NCBI GenBank assembly: GCA_916700875.1 | Contig: CAKAKS010000067.1 | Span: 11,745,591-11,809,590 of the forward strand | Source: Sebastes aleutianus | Lineage: Eukaryota; Chordata; Actinopteri; Perciformes; Sebastidae | Direction: 5' to 3' | DNA length: 64,000 nt | Shown here: one piece after another, positions 1 to 11,600 of the stretch | Numbering within the stretch: the stretch's first letter is position 1 | How the letters are laid out: the number at the start of each line of letters is the position of its first letter | The notes under the pieces: generated by a model | Databases searched by the model: none | Told to the model about the DNA's origin: nothing | Seen by the model: the letters and a program-made list of their open reading frames with translations, nothing else | Position numbers and translations under genes: made by a program

Positions 1-376
1 ATTTTAAATTGGTGTCCCTGGGTTCTATCTCCAACCCTGGGAACCGTGTGTTTTACAATTGAAAAACCATTGAAGGAAATTTCATGCAATGCCTGATAAA
101 TGTGTGTCAGGTTTAGTATGAAGACAGTTACCCGGTGCGTGACTGCCCTATCTTATCACATATGTCCAGAATGAGGCCCCAGTCCTCGGCTGTGTTCATC
201 TCACTGGTTGCTTTCTCTGCAGGAAAGAAGCACAACAACCAACGTAAGCACAAAAGTTAAAGATTGCAAAGGCACCTTTCATGACTTATTCTATTTAGAG
301 GCAGAGAGGAGAGGTGAGAATCCTCCTATGTTCAGAACATAATAAGGCTTCTTGAAACACAAATTGTAGTTGCAAG

Positions 377-378
<2 letters not shown>

Positions 379-429
<51 letters not shown>
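379..429. repeat. (GT)n microsatellite
   Basis: About 25 uninterrupted GT units. The flanks (1-378 and 430-575) show no gene or recognised repeat. Confidence 0.97.
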
Positions 430-431
<2 letters not shown>

Positions 432-579
432 ATCGTCTCCTTTTTTGTTAACCCTACAAGGAGCATAAACATTAGAGGGATACAGACAAAATAACAGAAG
501 CCCCTAACAATACAACAGCTCTGCAGTAAATGCCAATCTGAAGATCATCATGTTTGGTTTGTGTTGAGACTGTTGGCAT

Positions 580-1095
580 TCAGTGGTGGAGAGTTCCATT
601 TTGCCATTGCACTTTTCCGTTTTTTTAAATGTCCTCATCATCCTTGTGCCAAATTTCATAATTATGTACTTGACTTGTAAGTTCCCTAATTTTTCCATAA
701 AAATTCACTAATAAAAGTGGTGAAAGCAAGACCTTTTATAAAGCTGACACATACTGCTGTCTCCAGCCATATGACCCATGTGTTTAGCTGCTTTTGTAAT
801 CGTGACATTTATGCTTTGTAGCTTTCCTTTTTAAGAAAATATACCGATTAATGTATTTAATTCAGTGGTGGTGGAAGTTCCTCTTTGCCATTGCACTTTT
901 CCGTTTTTTTAAATATGTCATCATCATCCTCGTGCCAAATCACATAATTGTGTACTTAACGTGTCTTGTAGGTTACCTCATGTTTCCATTAAAAAATCAC
1001 TAATAAAAGTGGTGAAAGTAAGACTTCTTATAAAGAGGACACATACTGTTGTATCCAGCCATGTGGCTCATGTGTTTAGCTGCTTTTGTAATTGC
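580..1095. repeat. local tandem duplication of about 230 bp
   Basis: Two diverged direct copies, about 580-810 and 863-1095. Both carry TTGCCATTGCACTTTTCCG, CACTAATAAAAGTGGTGAAA and TGTTTAGCTGCTTTTGTAAT in the same order and spacing. No coding potential; the small open frames over it are incidental. Confidence 0.85.
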
Positions 1096-1535
1096 TCTAG
1101 CAGGTGGGCGGTGCTTGGTATTTCTTCAACTGATCTCCACATGGCTGCCGGGTCACAAACTTTCTCATTTTACAGCTAAACAGTACACTACAAGATGATT
1201 CTGAAAACATTTGAAGTGAGAAATAGGCATTACAGTAACAGAATACTGATTCATATTTGATCAGCGCTGCCTAGTTTGACTGTTTGATTGGAGTTTGCGA
1301 GTGATTGACAGCTGCCTCCGTTGAATAACCAATAGGACCGCTCTCGCTCTGAAATGACCTGTGATTGGCCAAAGTCTCCAGTCACGGGCTAGATTTTCTA
1401 AAGCCTGAAAACAGAGCCATGAGGAGGTGCAGAAGTCTAGTTTTCTCTCAGAACACTTGAATTACAATATGCTGAAAGGTTATTGTGGAATTTTTCCTCA
1501 ATGATGCCAAAAACATTCTGGCTACTGCAGGTTTA
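1096..1535 (+). mobile_element. TTAA-ended non-autonomous element, family A, rearranged copy 1
   Basis: It shares TTACAGCTAAACAGTACACT and GGCATTACAGTAACAGAATA with copies at 15.7-16.2, 46.8-47.3 and 48.9-49.2 kb and ends CTACTGCAGGTTTAA. The segment near 1320-1390 is inverted relative to the copy at 15.7 kb, so this copy is rearranged. Confidence 0.65.
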
Positions 1536-1659
1536 ACTTACTTTTATAGCACATTTGAGGTTGGCCCCTGATCATATCACTGACTTATGATCCCGAATGC
1601 AGCCTGAGATCCTCTGACAGAGGTCTGTTGGTAATTCCTAGCTCAAAGCTATAAACCAG

Positions 1660-2088
1660 ATGAGACTGAACCTTTGGACCCACGACTCTGGAACGACCTG
1701 CCAGAGGAGATCAGGCAGTCCAGCTCCGTTTCTTCTTTCAAATCTCTCTTAAAAACGCACTTTTTCCGAATTGTTTTCTCTTGAATCGGTTATTCTTCCG
1801 TTTTACTTCAATTGTTTTTACGGCGTTTTAGTTATTCATACCTTGCTTGTTATTGTTACTATATCAATCTATTTTTATTTATTATTTATCTGTTGATTTC
1901 TCTTGTTTGTTTTTTTATGTCTTAAGCACTTTGTAACTTGTTATTACTGCTCCTAAGGATGGGTTAAATGAAGAGGTCAAATTTCATGCATGTACCTGTA
2001 TGTATATGACAAATATAATAAAGTTTAGGTTGTTTTTTTCATTGAAAAGCTATATAAATATTATTATTATTATTATTATTATTACACA
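1660..2088 (+). mobile_element. 3' end of a LINE retrotransposon with (TTA)n tail
   Basis: One frame reads LWNDLPEEIRQSSSVSSFKS and then LLKTHFF before a stop, the typical end of a fish L2/Jockey-type reverse-transcriptase protein. It is followed by GCACTTTGTAACTTG, an AAAAGCTATATAAA motif and an ATT repeat at about 2060-2086. Truncated and inactive. Confidence 0.75.
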
Positions 2089-2596
2089 GACATTGCAATT
2101 GATTACAAATACCATAATAAAGTATTTAATTTACATCCCTAATCCCTAATTACAAGTAGATATTCACCAACACAGAGATATTAAAAGCACATTTATACAC
2201 AAACAGCCTGAAAACAACCACTCAAGCTGAAATAACACCTGACAGTCCAAAACACCCATTATAAGCTTTACCAAATTAGCATTTACTGCTGGATTTGAGG
2301 GCTGTAGTTTTGCACATAGACTGTTTTATATGGTATCCTGTATAATTAGTTTCCCCCCTCTCTTGCAGCAGCACACTGACTGTATACCGTTACATGCTAA
2401 TGAAGTGGTTAACCACTCCACACAGAACAAAGAGAGAAAAGGAAACGCATTGTGACTTTATGGTTTCACACACACCACAGGTTCCTCTTTCACTGACATC
2501 ATCAACAGTGAGATTTCAGGCTCATCTATATTGGTGAGCCAACAACACACGATGGGACACATTGAAGTGATGATGAGGCAGATGGCTAGCTATATT

Positions 2597-2800
2597 TTAG
2601 TTATTCATACCTTGCTTGTTATTGTTACTAAATCAATTCTATTTTATGTCTTAAGCACTTTGTAACTTGTTATTACTGCTCCTAAGGATGGGTTAAATGT
2701 AGAGGTCAAATTGCATGTATGTATATGACAATATAATAAAGTTTAGGGTTTTTTTTAATTGAAAAGTGCTATATAAATATTATTATTATTATTATTATAA
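2597..2800 (+). mobile_element. second LINE 3' tail, duplicate of 1837-2090
   Basis: It repeats TTAGTTATTCATACCTTGCT, GCACTTTGTAACTTGTTATT and CTCCTAAGGATGGGTTAAAT and ends in an ATT tract, as the first copy does. 2,089-2,596 and 2,801-3,572 hold no recognised gene; CTCTTTCAC...GATTTCAGGCTCATC also recurs in both spacers (2486 and 2857), so the duplicated unit is longer than the LINE tail. Confidence 0.7.
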
Positions 2801-3580
2801 CACAGACAATTTAATTGATTAAAAATAGCAGGTTTCACACACACCACCACAGCTTCCTCTTTCACATTCATCAACAGAGAGATTTCAGGCTCATCATAGT
2901 GGTGGGATGAGACACATTGAAGTGATGATGAGGCATGATGGCTAGCTAACTTAAATTATCTCATGAATCATGAATATCAACAGTTAACCTGACTAAAAAA
3001 AAAATCTACTTTACAAATAATACGACTTAAAAGAATATATTTTACAAGTAACTAAATGTCAGTTGCTGCTAGCTGAGAGCTAGCTAAATCTCTTCATAAT
3101 AAGGGTGCAAGCTAGTTAGCCAACAGAGCGAATCACAACAAACAAAACACATCTAATAACATGAACTGTTGCTTGTCAATTTATACAGCCCACATTATAC
3201 ACTGAGAGGCAGTCGTTTGGCTCCAGTACGACAGGTCTCCAGGGTGATATGTGAGCTACAGGCAGCTGAGGAACACAAACAACAGAGCTGTATAATCACA
3301 GCTACAGTTAGCTCCTAGCCTGCTAGCTGCTGAGTACTCACCAACATCTTGGTCAAAAGGGTTGGTCGTGAAGAGAGGCATTGCTGGTGTCTTGACAACA
3401 GATTCCCCCCCGGTATTTTCTTTTCTTCCCCCTCTTTCTATCTTATTTCATACAATAAACACGCATAGTATCGACAAACTTCATGAATGTGTCAGCTTCA
3501 GCTGGTTGATGTGATTCTACACAGTCACTGCTTCAGCAGACGGCAACAAGCGAGGCATTCTGGGTAAATCAAGCAGACAA

Positions 3581-5158
3581 CTAGTGATGGGATTATAGGC
3601 TCTTTTTAGTGAGTCAGATCATTTGGCTCAGCTCACCAAAGAAGAGCCGGCTCTTTCGGCTCCCAAACGGCTTTTCGTTTTACCACTTCTGCCTTTTATA
3701 GTTCAGCCAAATTTAGTGCTTTTTTGACCTATGATTAGTATGTGTGCACATATATCACTTAAAGGGACTATTTGTAACTTTTTAAGCGTATAAATTTGCG
3801 CGTTCGCAAATGCGCGCTCGCGTGTGCCTGGAGCCTCGTCTCCGCTGCCTGCTCTCCTTCACTCAGAATGCGCGCGCGTCCTTGCTGTCTCGCTCCACCT
3901 CTAGACGTGAACGCGCGCTCACTACACACTGCAGAAGAGTTAGTTTAGCTCTGAGAATATCTAGTGAATGCACAGGGGACGTTTGTGCAGAAATAAATGC
4001 TGCAGCTCCTCCAGACCAACAGAGCTTTCCCGTGTCTTGTGAAGTGACGGAGCTCTTCAGAGAGTTACGTTACCCTCTCGTTACCGACCGGGTGCCGGTG
4101 TCTCCTCTGCTCTCTCCGGCTGCGGGCGGAGAGAGCAGGGAGACACGCTGCAGAGCCCCGCTGCTTCAGCCTGCACTTAGGCAGGAAAAGCCAACACTAG
4201 GATCAGATCTAAATCATGTTCATGGAGAGACCTTCGTCTGGTCAGCTAACATTACTGCCAAGCAGCTGAAATATAGAGTGATATTATGGTTTTAGCTGAC
4301 GTGTGTCGCCTCACTGTTTTGAGCGATGCTCGTTCAGGTATATTTAGAGTGAGCAAGCGCGAGCCCGACGCTGACTTTCGTTGATTTCACGGCCACAGGT
4401 GTCGCTGTTAAGAAGCATTTCTGAAAGTTACAAATAGTCCCTTTAAATTATTCAATATAATCATACTAAACCGTATAATTTCCAGAATACCATAATTTTA
4501 CATGCTGCTTAGTTTCTGTCTGTCACTCATCTTGTCTGCTATTCGCGCACCGCCCTCCTCTCTCTCTTTCTCTTCTTCTCTTCTGGTACGTGTCCACAGG
4601 CTCCGTGCTTTCCACGCTCCCCATTCATTGTCTATGTAAGCAATGCATTCTGGTAGCGTGGCGTCGCGATTTGAGAAACGGAGCGTCACGACGCCCGCTC
4701 CTCATTTGCATAAATTTGAGGGCTAGTCTACTTTATGCAAATCACGGGCGTGCGACGCGACTCGCCGCCTCTTGAAACTCCCGAGAATCTTTTAAAATAA
4801 ACTTTGTTGATCCAAAATAAAGACAGATTTAGCAACTGCGTGGCTTATTTCTCGCCTCAAATGTTTTCAGAAACACATTTCGGTGAACTATTTTCAGGAA
4901 ATAAGAGAAGAAAGTTTCCAAACGAGCCTCCATACTGTTTCCGGTTTGAATGCTGGGAGCAGCAGCCCACGGAGGGAGAGCATTCGTCCAATCAGTGCAT
5001 GGATGGCCGTGGCTCCGAGAGGATCGTCTTATCATTCCGTCTTGAATTAATTGAAAAAAAGAAGGAAAAAAAACGTCTCTCGGACGGGAGCCGGCTCTTA
5101 TCGTTCACTTAAAAGAGCCGGCTCAATGAACCGGCTCGTTCTGACCGACACATCACTA
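3581..5158. mobile_element. hAT-like DNA transposon, non-autonomous, with a nested element
   Basis: The ends are inverted (TAGTGATGG at the left, CATCACTA at the right) and near-duplicate flanks GCAGACAA (3573-3580) and GCAGACAG (5159-5166) look like the 8-bp target duplication of hAT elements. GAGCCGGCTCTTT-type subterminal repeats occur at both ends. No transposase is present. A TTAA-ended element occupies 3759-4446, and at about 4,580-4,790 there is a segment with facing ATTTGCATAAA and TTTATGCAAAT. Confidence 0.7.
3759..4446. mobile_element. TTAA-ended MITE, family B, copy 1
   Basis: Terminal inverted repeat TTAAAGGGACTATTTGTAAC at the left and its complement at the right. 688 bp, GC-rich in the middle. 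The 161-codon open frame inside is not a recognisable protein. The interior is shared, inverted, with 27867-28652. Confidence 0.88.
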
Positions 5159-5166
5159 GCAGACAG

Positions 5167-7287
5167 TCGCGTGTTGAATCAACTGCTGTCATCAACTATG
5201 ATAATAAGATAATAAAAACACGCTCACAGAGCTGTTAACGCGTCTGTACACCAGAGAAAATCAACCATAAGCTACAAATTGCCCCTAAAAAATAGCATGT
5301 CATCGTCAGGTGATGGTGATCATGTGACGTTATCTCATCGCGTTGACTCTGCGTTTGATCTTTTTAACTTAAATGTACTCTACATGTCAGTTTATTATTT
5401 TATTTTTCACATTTAATTTATGTGTGTGAGTAAATCTGTTCCACCTAGGTATGATGTAGATAAAACTACAGATAAAATAGACTAGATAAAATAATTTGTT
5501 ACCAATCAGTAAATAATTTAATAGTCACAGCATTTTATTTATAACCAGGGTTAATAAGTCACTGATTTATAAAAAAAATAATTAAATTAAAAATATTCTA
5601 TATCTTTCCTTCATGCACCTAAATGTATTCTGTAACCTGTGATCCTATGGGTGGGTGGGTTGGTAGGGAGGGGGATAAGGGAAGGAAATTTGGACTTAAC
5701 TTTGTAAACAGATCTGATGAATGATATCGATTTTGTTTGACTTATACATGTTTTGTATCTGTTATTTTTGTGGGATAAAATCTTTGAAAATCAATAAAAC
5801 ATATTTAAAAAAAAATAATAATTATATTCCAGAGCGGTTCACCTTTGAAATGCTCACACAGAAGGAATTGTACTTTACATTTATTTTTGGTTTGTTCTAA
5901 CATAAATCCTGCACGCTGTACATACTGTATATAAACACACTTCATGTGTACATCCATTGCATATTTATTTCTTTGCACTATTTGAATGTTGTTGGTCATT
6001 GTTGCACACCTAGTTATTCACCTACTTGTGTAATAGTTCTGTTTATTTTTTTACCTATCTTTGTTCAGCTTGTCTTTGTTTTTAGCTGTGTCTGTTTCTA
6101 TCTCCCTATAAATTGTTCTTTGAACAGTGTGAAAGTATACAGCATTATAAAACCAGTCAGATTCCTTTGCCAAAAAAGACAATTCAGATTTACAAAATGT
6201 TGGCAGAAATGCTGCTAGATTTACTATTGATTATATTACTGTACTGTATTTACCATAATGTACTGCTATTCCATAACATTCACAAGTCTAAAGATTTAAT
6301 ATTGTAAATTTAATTATATTAGCCAAATACCATTTACATTCGCACATTGCACATATACATTTTTCATTTATCTGCGATTACATTATTGACTCTTCTCACA
6401 AAATGGCTACACTAAATAGTTTTCACACTAAATTTGTCTAAAGTCTTCATAAAATACATCCCCTATAAGAATATAATTGGCTTATTTACTGACCTTGGTC
6501 ATGGCTGTGCCTTTTATACAAATAAAGATTAATACACTTCATATTCTTGATTTTTCACTGACATTTTGAAGAGATTAACAGACATAATTAGGTGATTTAG
6601 ATCACAGCATACAGTAGCTAAAGCACAAAAGATTCAAATTAATTTCTTTGGACAAGTCCACACACTAAGCTGAGTATTTAAAGTTTTTGTTTTTTTTATT
6701 ATATGGAAATTGTACAGCCATTTTTAATCTTGTTGTGACATGTAATTCCCCTACCACTTTAGTAGTGTATCAATTAGGAGTTTCCTTTCTTCTTTAGTTT
6801 TTATAAAGTTTATCAAACAAATAAATGGCTTTTCATGCCATATCATCTAAATACATTTGTTATAATATTTTATAGGACGAAAAGCACTGACTCCACACAC
6901 AGTTTCTTTCCCATTTTATTGTGATCGATAGGAACTTGGTCATTTCATTGAGGCATAATGAGCCTTGAGCCAGATTACAAACTGCTACTCAGTCCTGAAG
7001 CATTATATGAATTGGAAAATGTCAATCATACAATAATAACAACTGATTATGCAAATTATAAACATGTAACATATTTCACATATTGTATTTGGCATAATGA
7101 ATAAATCATCATATGATGGCTACATTACAATTTTTTTTACATATTGTTAATGTGTGCCTTGTTCTGTATAAAACTAAAGTCTAAGAAATACTGTCCTTCA
7201 TGAAACAGCAGCAGTGCTCACACTGAGCATCTATTCTCAAAACAAATATTGATATTTCAATTTGTAGAAAGGTGACATTTACAAAAC
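5167..7287. other. intergenic, no gene recognised
   Basis: AT-rich DNA. TAGACTAGATAAAATAATTT-type sequence and a G-rich GGGTGGGTGGGTT (about 5,649-5,661) are seen. A tract at about 5,690-5,810 ending in poly(A) looks like an old retroposon tail. No coding similarity noticed. Confidence 0.5.
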
Positions 7288-8490
7288 TTTATTTCTATTT
7301 ATTATCTGTAGTCCTCTGATGCTGAGTGGGAGTTTATTTCTAATCCCAGTTCTGAATCTGTGAAGTATTTGACAGTATAAAAATAGTTCCACTTTATTAA
7401 CAACATAATGCTCTGATATAGATTTTTTTGTTTTGAGAAGGAAGCCAAAACATAAAACAATATGAAACTCAATCCCAACCAACAATGTATCTTTTGTGAA
7501 CTATTATTTACAGATACACCTGTACAACAGCGGCTGACTTCGTATAGTCTGAACAAATCCCTACATTCTCACGTTTCCTTCAGTACAGACACTAAATCAA
7601 TACGATAGCGGGCCGGGTCTGTGCATGCTCTGTCTTCTGCACCACGCTGTGTTGTAAAGTGCCTTTAAGACAAAGACCAGTCCAAGTCTCAGTGATAATT
7701 GACTGAGCTGGCATCATCAGAGTCCTCTAGTCATCTAGAGCTCCTCCTCAAGTCCTTCATCATCCTCAACGTCAGCCTCTTCACCTTCCTCGCAGAGACA
7801 GCTCACACTGTCTTAGATGGATGCTATAAAACCGGAACTTCCACTGTGAAGAGAAGAACAAATATAAAACACATAAGGTGCATTTAACAGGGTTATGATT
7901 TGTGTTCAGCAACAGCAATAACACTTATAATGATAAAAAAATGGCACACAGATAGAAATGTTGCAACATAGAATGATGCGGACACACACTGGGCCGAGAG
8001 TTGCTCCAAATCATGGAAAGCTTCAACATCTACTTTATGTTATATTTTCCTATTTTCAATGCAATCGTTACTGCCGTAAACTGTCAACTGCATTTTTTTT
8101 TTTTTTTCTGCCAAAAATGTTTTGTGCTGGTTAGGGGGTACTCGGCTGAAAAAAGTTTGAGAACCACTGCACCCGTCTACTACACTACTCCTGTTTCAGT
8201 AACATTTGCTTAAAGTGCCCAGCTGGTTTCAGGGTATTATATATCTGTGACTTGTTTTTAAAGATTTACATCTTGAGTAGGAATGAGTAGACTTGGGACT
8301 GACTACCTCAGAGTACTGAGTAGGAAATTCTAACTAACACATTGTTGGTTGTGGTCTTGACATGGGATTTTTTTGCCAGAATGAAAAAAATGTAATATTG
8401 CCAGCTGTATGCTTTAAAACACATATCCACGTACACGCACACACAAATAGGAGATTTTAAAATTCAGAAAGGTGTGATATAGAGACGGTA
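7288..8490 (-). other. colec12: probable colec12 3' UTR
   Basis: Downstream of the stop there is no further lectin coding. Minus-strand AATAAA hexamers occur at 7393-7398, 7298-7303 and 7288-7293, giving a plausible 3' UTR of about 1.1-1.2 kb; another hexamer near 6,914 could extend it. An acceptor-like sequence and a short acidic open frame inside this interval are described in the findings. The cleavage site is inferred only. Confidence 0.4.
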
Positions 8491-8638
8491 CTAACAGTCA
8501 GAGGCACGTTCACAGATGAAGCCGATGCGGTCAGAGCAGTAGAAATCGTTCCAGTTGGCATTATGGATGAGGCCGGCACAGTCCTCGCCGTCCTCGTGGC
8601 CGTGGGTCCAGTTATCAGGCTGGCCAGGCTTCCACTTC
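8491..8638 (-). CDS. colec12: colec12 coding exon 9 (Ca2+/sugar site, stop)
   Basis: This 148-nt coding part encodes KWKPGQPDNWTHGHEDGEDC, then AGLIHNANWNDFYC and ICERASDC, and stops at TAG (plus-strand CTA at 8491-8493). QPD (739-741) is the galactose-type specificity triplet and WND (762-764) completes the calcium site. Cys753-Cys767 and Cys680-Cys775 should pair. The terminal Cys781 has no obvious partner and is absent from the mammalian tail. Acceptor GCTATCAG. Confidence 0.94.
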
Positions 8639-11600
8639 CTGATAGCAATAACATGAACAATATGCATTAAAGGGGTACAACGGTCATTTTTAAAAAACTG
8701 ACATTATTCTGGAGGCTATATAACATGATGGAAAAAAATACTGCAACTTGCTTATGTACGCGCATATTGTGAGGGCGTGCCGGGAAACCACAAGGTGGCA
8801 GCGTCGTCACGGTAAACAGTAACTACCTGTCAGCGGTGATTTAAATGGAGTATAGAATTTCAACAACATTTGCAATATAAATAAAACATGCTGACACTTT
8901 CTGAATCTAGTTTATGTTTACAATAAACACTAATAAGACAGGGACATTTTGTCATACCTTTCTGACTTCTTTCGCCTTCCAGTAGTTATAGTTCATGCAA
9001 GTGCTGTCCATTGGAACGGAGACATGCATGACAGGATTATAGCGCAGGTTGTGACGGTCATCCCGTGACTAGTGACCATGCTTACAAGCTAGCTACTGCC
9101 CAAATCCTGTCATTGATCTCCCCGTTCAAGTGGCACTTGCACTTGCATAAACTATAACTACTGGAAGACGAAGGAAGTCAGAAAGGCATGACCCAGTTTC
9201 TCTGTCTTATAAGTGTTTATTGTTAACATAAAATAGATTCAGAAAGTGACAGCATGTTTATTTATATTGCAAAAGTTGTCCCCACTGACAGGTAGTTACT
9301 GTTTACCATGATGACGCTGCCACCTTGTGGTTTCCAGACGTGTCCTCGCAATATGCGCGTACATGAGAAAGTTGCAGTCAAAAATCTCTGTTGTTCCCCT
9401 TTAAAGTTGAAGCATCATACATATATATATATAGGTATATATATATATATACCTATATATATATACATATATATACATATATATATATATCATCAGGCCT
9501 GTTGTTTTGGAACAGAATGAAGCCAGGAGTCAAGTCAGAAAATCTTGAAAACATGTGAATTCCATTTGCTTAATAACATATACACATTTTTTGGTAAAAA
9601 CAATTTTGCAGGTTTACTCACTTGAATGCTGGTAAGGTTCCATCCACCCATCTCCAGACATTTTCCTCCGCCTTGTCAGTAAGGCCCAGCCAGAAATAGC
9701 CTTTTCCTGCAATTGCATTTCTCACAAAAATCTATGGATAGAAGAGCAAAATATATTTTAATTCAGAAAAAAAAACTGTCTGTGATTTTAACATTAAGTT
9801 TGTTTCATTCTTTAAAGTCGGTGAATGTATTAAAGTAACTATGGGGTGTAATTTTCATTTACCTGTTCCTCATTGTCGTTAATAATGAGCATTAGAGATG
9901 ACACGTTAGCGCAAAACTGTTTGGACTCGTCAAAGTTGAGCCGCTGAGAACCGGAGGAGAAGTAATAGCAGCTGTCTCCAAACCTCCTGAACTCAGGTGG
10001 GCAACCTGCAATCAATCATTTACAGAATATTACAATATACTGTACAAGTGAAATCCCATGTCAGATGTTGTATCAGAATAATAATGGGCCATACATCTAT
10101 TTTCTACCCAACTCACCAGGTGCTGGAGCAGTGGTGGCAGGGGGCTGGATCTGCCGGGACACGGAGCCTTGTGGTTCCTCTGCTGGTTTGGAAGGTTGAG
10201 GTGCTTTGGGGGATGGAGGTGCTTTCGGGGGCGGAGGTGCATTGGGGGGTGGAGGTGGTTTGGGGGTTTCAGGGACCTTAGCGGGCTGAGCAGGCCGAGT
10301 GGGCTGAGGAGGCTTTGAAAGTGGAGGTGCATGCGCAGGTATCCCTGGTAGCCCTGGAGGACCGGGAGGGCCGATGGGTCCAACGGGCCCTCGTGGACCC
10401 TCGATTCCTGCAGGTCCTGCTGCTCCTCTGGGCCCCTGTGGCCCCTGCGGTCCTGGCAACCCCGACATTCCATCCCTACCAGAAATCCCCTGAGCTCCAG
10501 GGTCACCTTTTTCACCAGAGCTTCCAGGTCGACCTCCAGACCCTCTGGACCCTTTAGCCCCCGGAAGACCCCGAGCCCCAGCTGAACCCTTTAGACCTGT
10601 CAACCCTGGTAGTCCAGCAGCACCTTTCTCTCCTTTAAGTCCCCCCACCCCTGGCATCCCTTTGTCTCCTTTATCACCCTTTTGTCCTGCTTGGCCCACT
10701 GGCCCCTGAGGACCCTTATCACCCCTGGGGCCCTTTGGACCTGGTGGACCTGAAACATAATAAGAGCAGGTGAGTGTGTCAGATTGTACTGAGGTCTTCA
10801 CATGTTTCACAAAGAAAACATTTATTTATTGTACTTTGGTATTTTTAGGTAACTATTATTTTGCTGATAATATAGTGTACTAAGATAAGATAAGATGAAC
10901 CTTTATTAATCCCCGGAGGGAAATTCAGGTGTCAAAGCAGCAACATCAGCAAACAGAGTGAAACACAGGCGAGGTAAAGGTATACACAAATTATAAAAAC
11001 AATAATAGAGATATAAAACATACAGAGTGAATGGGTGAACATAGTGTGGGCAGTCCGTCAATAAATAAATGTAGAATGTGCAATAAGTAAATGTAATCTG
11101 TACATATGTGCAGTCAGCAATAAAGTGGTAAATAGGATGTATAGTGTACTAGAGAGCGGACAGAGGTGTAATCCTGGTCCTAGTCAAAATGAATATATGT
11201 GGTTCTTATAGATCTATACAGGGCGGCGGCAATGGTGGCATTGTACGTTTTTGCAAACCACGGGATACATTGAATGTTGACGTTTCTGAACCAAAAATAT
11301 GTTTCATAAATACGTTTCATATCAGCCTCGTATCATGCTTGCAGAAAGGCACAATGCCACGTGGTTAACATTGTGAAACGATGGATGAGCAACAAAACTA
11401 CTTATAGGTTAAGGTGGAAAAAAATTTGGAGCAGTGCAGGTGTAAAATATTATTATTAAAGGAAATGGAAGGATGAAATACTTGTAAATGTAGAAGAAGT
11501 GTGTTATGTTGTTTATGACAGAATTAAATCAAACCAATAAAATCATCTTGTGAATCGAAACATTTTTCACCATTTCCAATAAGTACGTCTTCTATTCTTA

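Noticed and set aside
221..252. Possible 21-nt micro-exon (CTCTGCAG|GAAAG...CAAC|GTAAGC)
   Set aside because: Splice-like borders are present, but there is no neighbouring exon or gene to attach it to within the window.
3810..4295. 161-codon open frame
   Set aside because: It lies wholly inside a TTAA-ended MITE with perfect terminal repeats. Its Arg/Ser/Leu-rich translation looks random and the second copy at 27.9 kb does not keep the frame.
8457..8660. 67-codon frame (GPTATRTART-type) over the last lectin exon
   Set aside because: Out-of-frame reading of colec12 exon 9; the phase required by exon 8 gives the QPDNW/WND lectin sequence instead.
10030..10557. Open frames on both strands over the collagen exon
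   Set aside because: Shadows of the Gly-X-Y codons (GGN-CCN) in other frames; only the minus-strand frame with Gly every third residue fits colec12.
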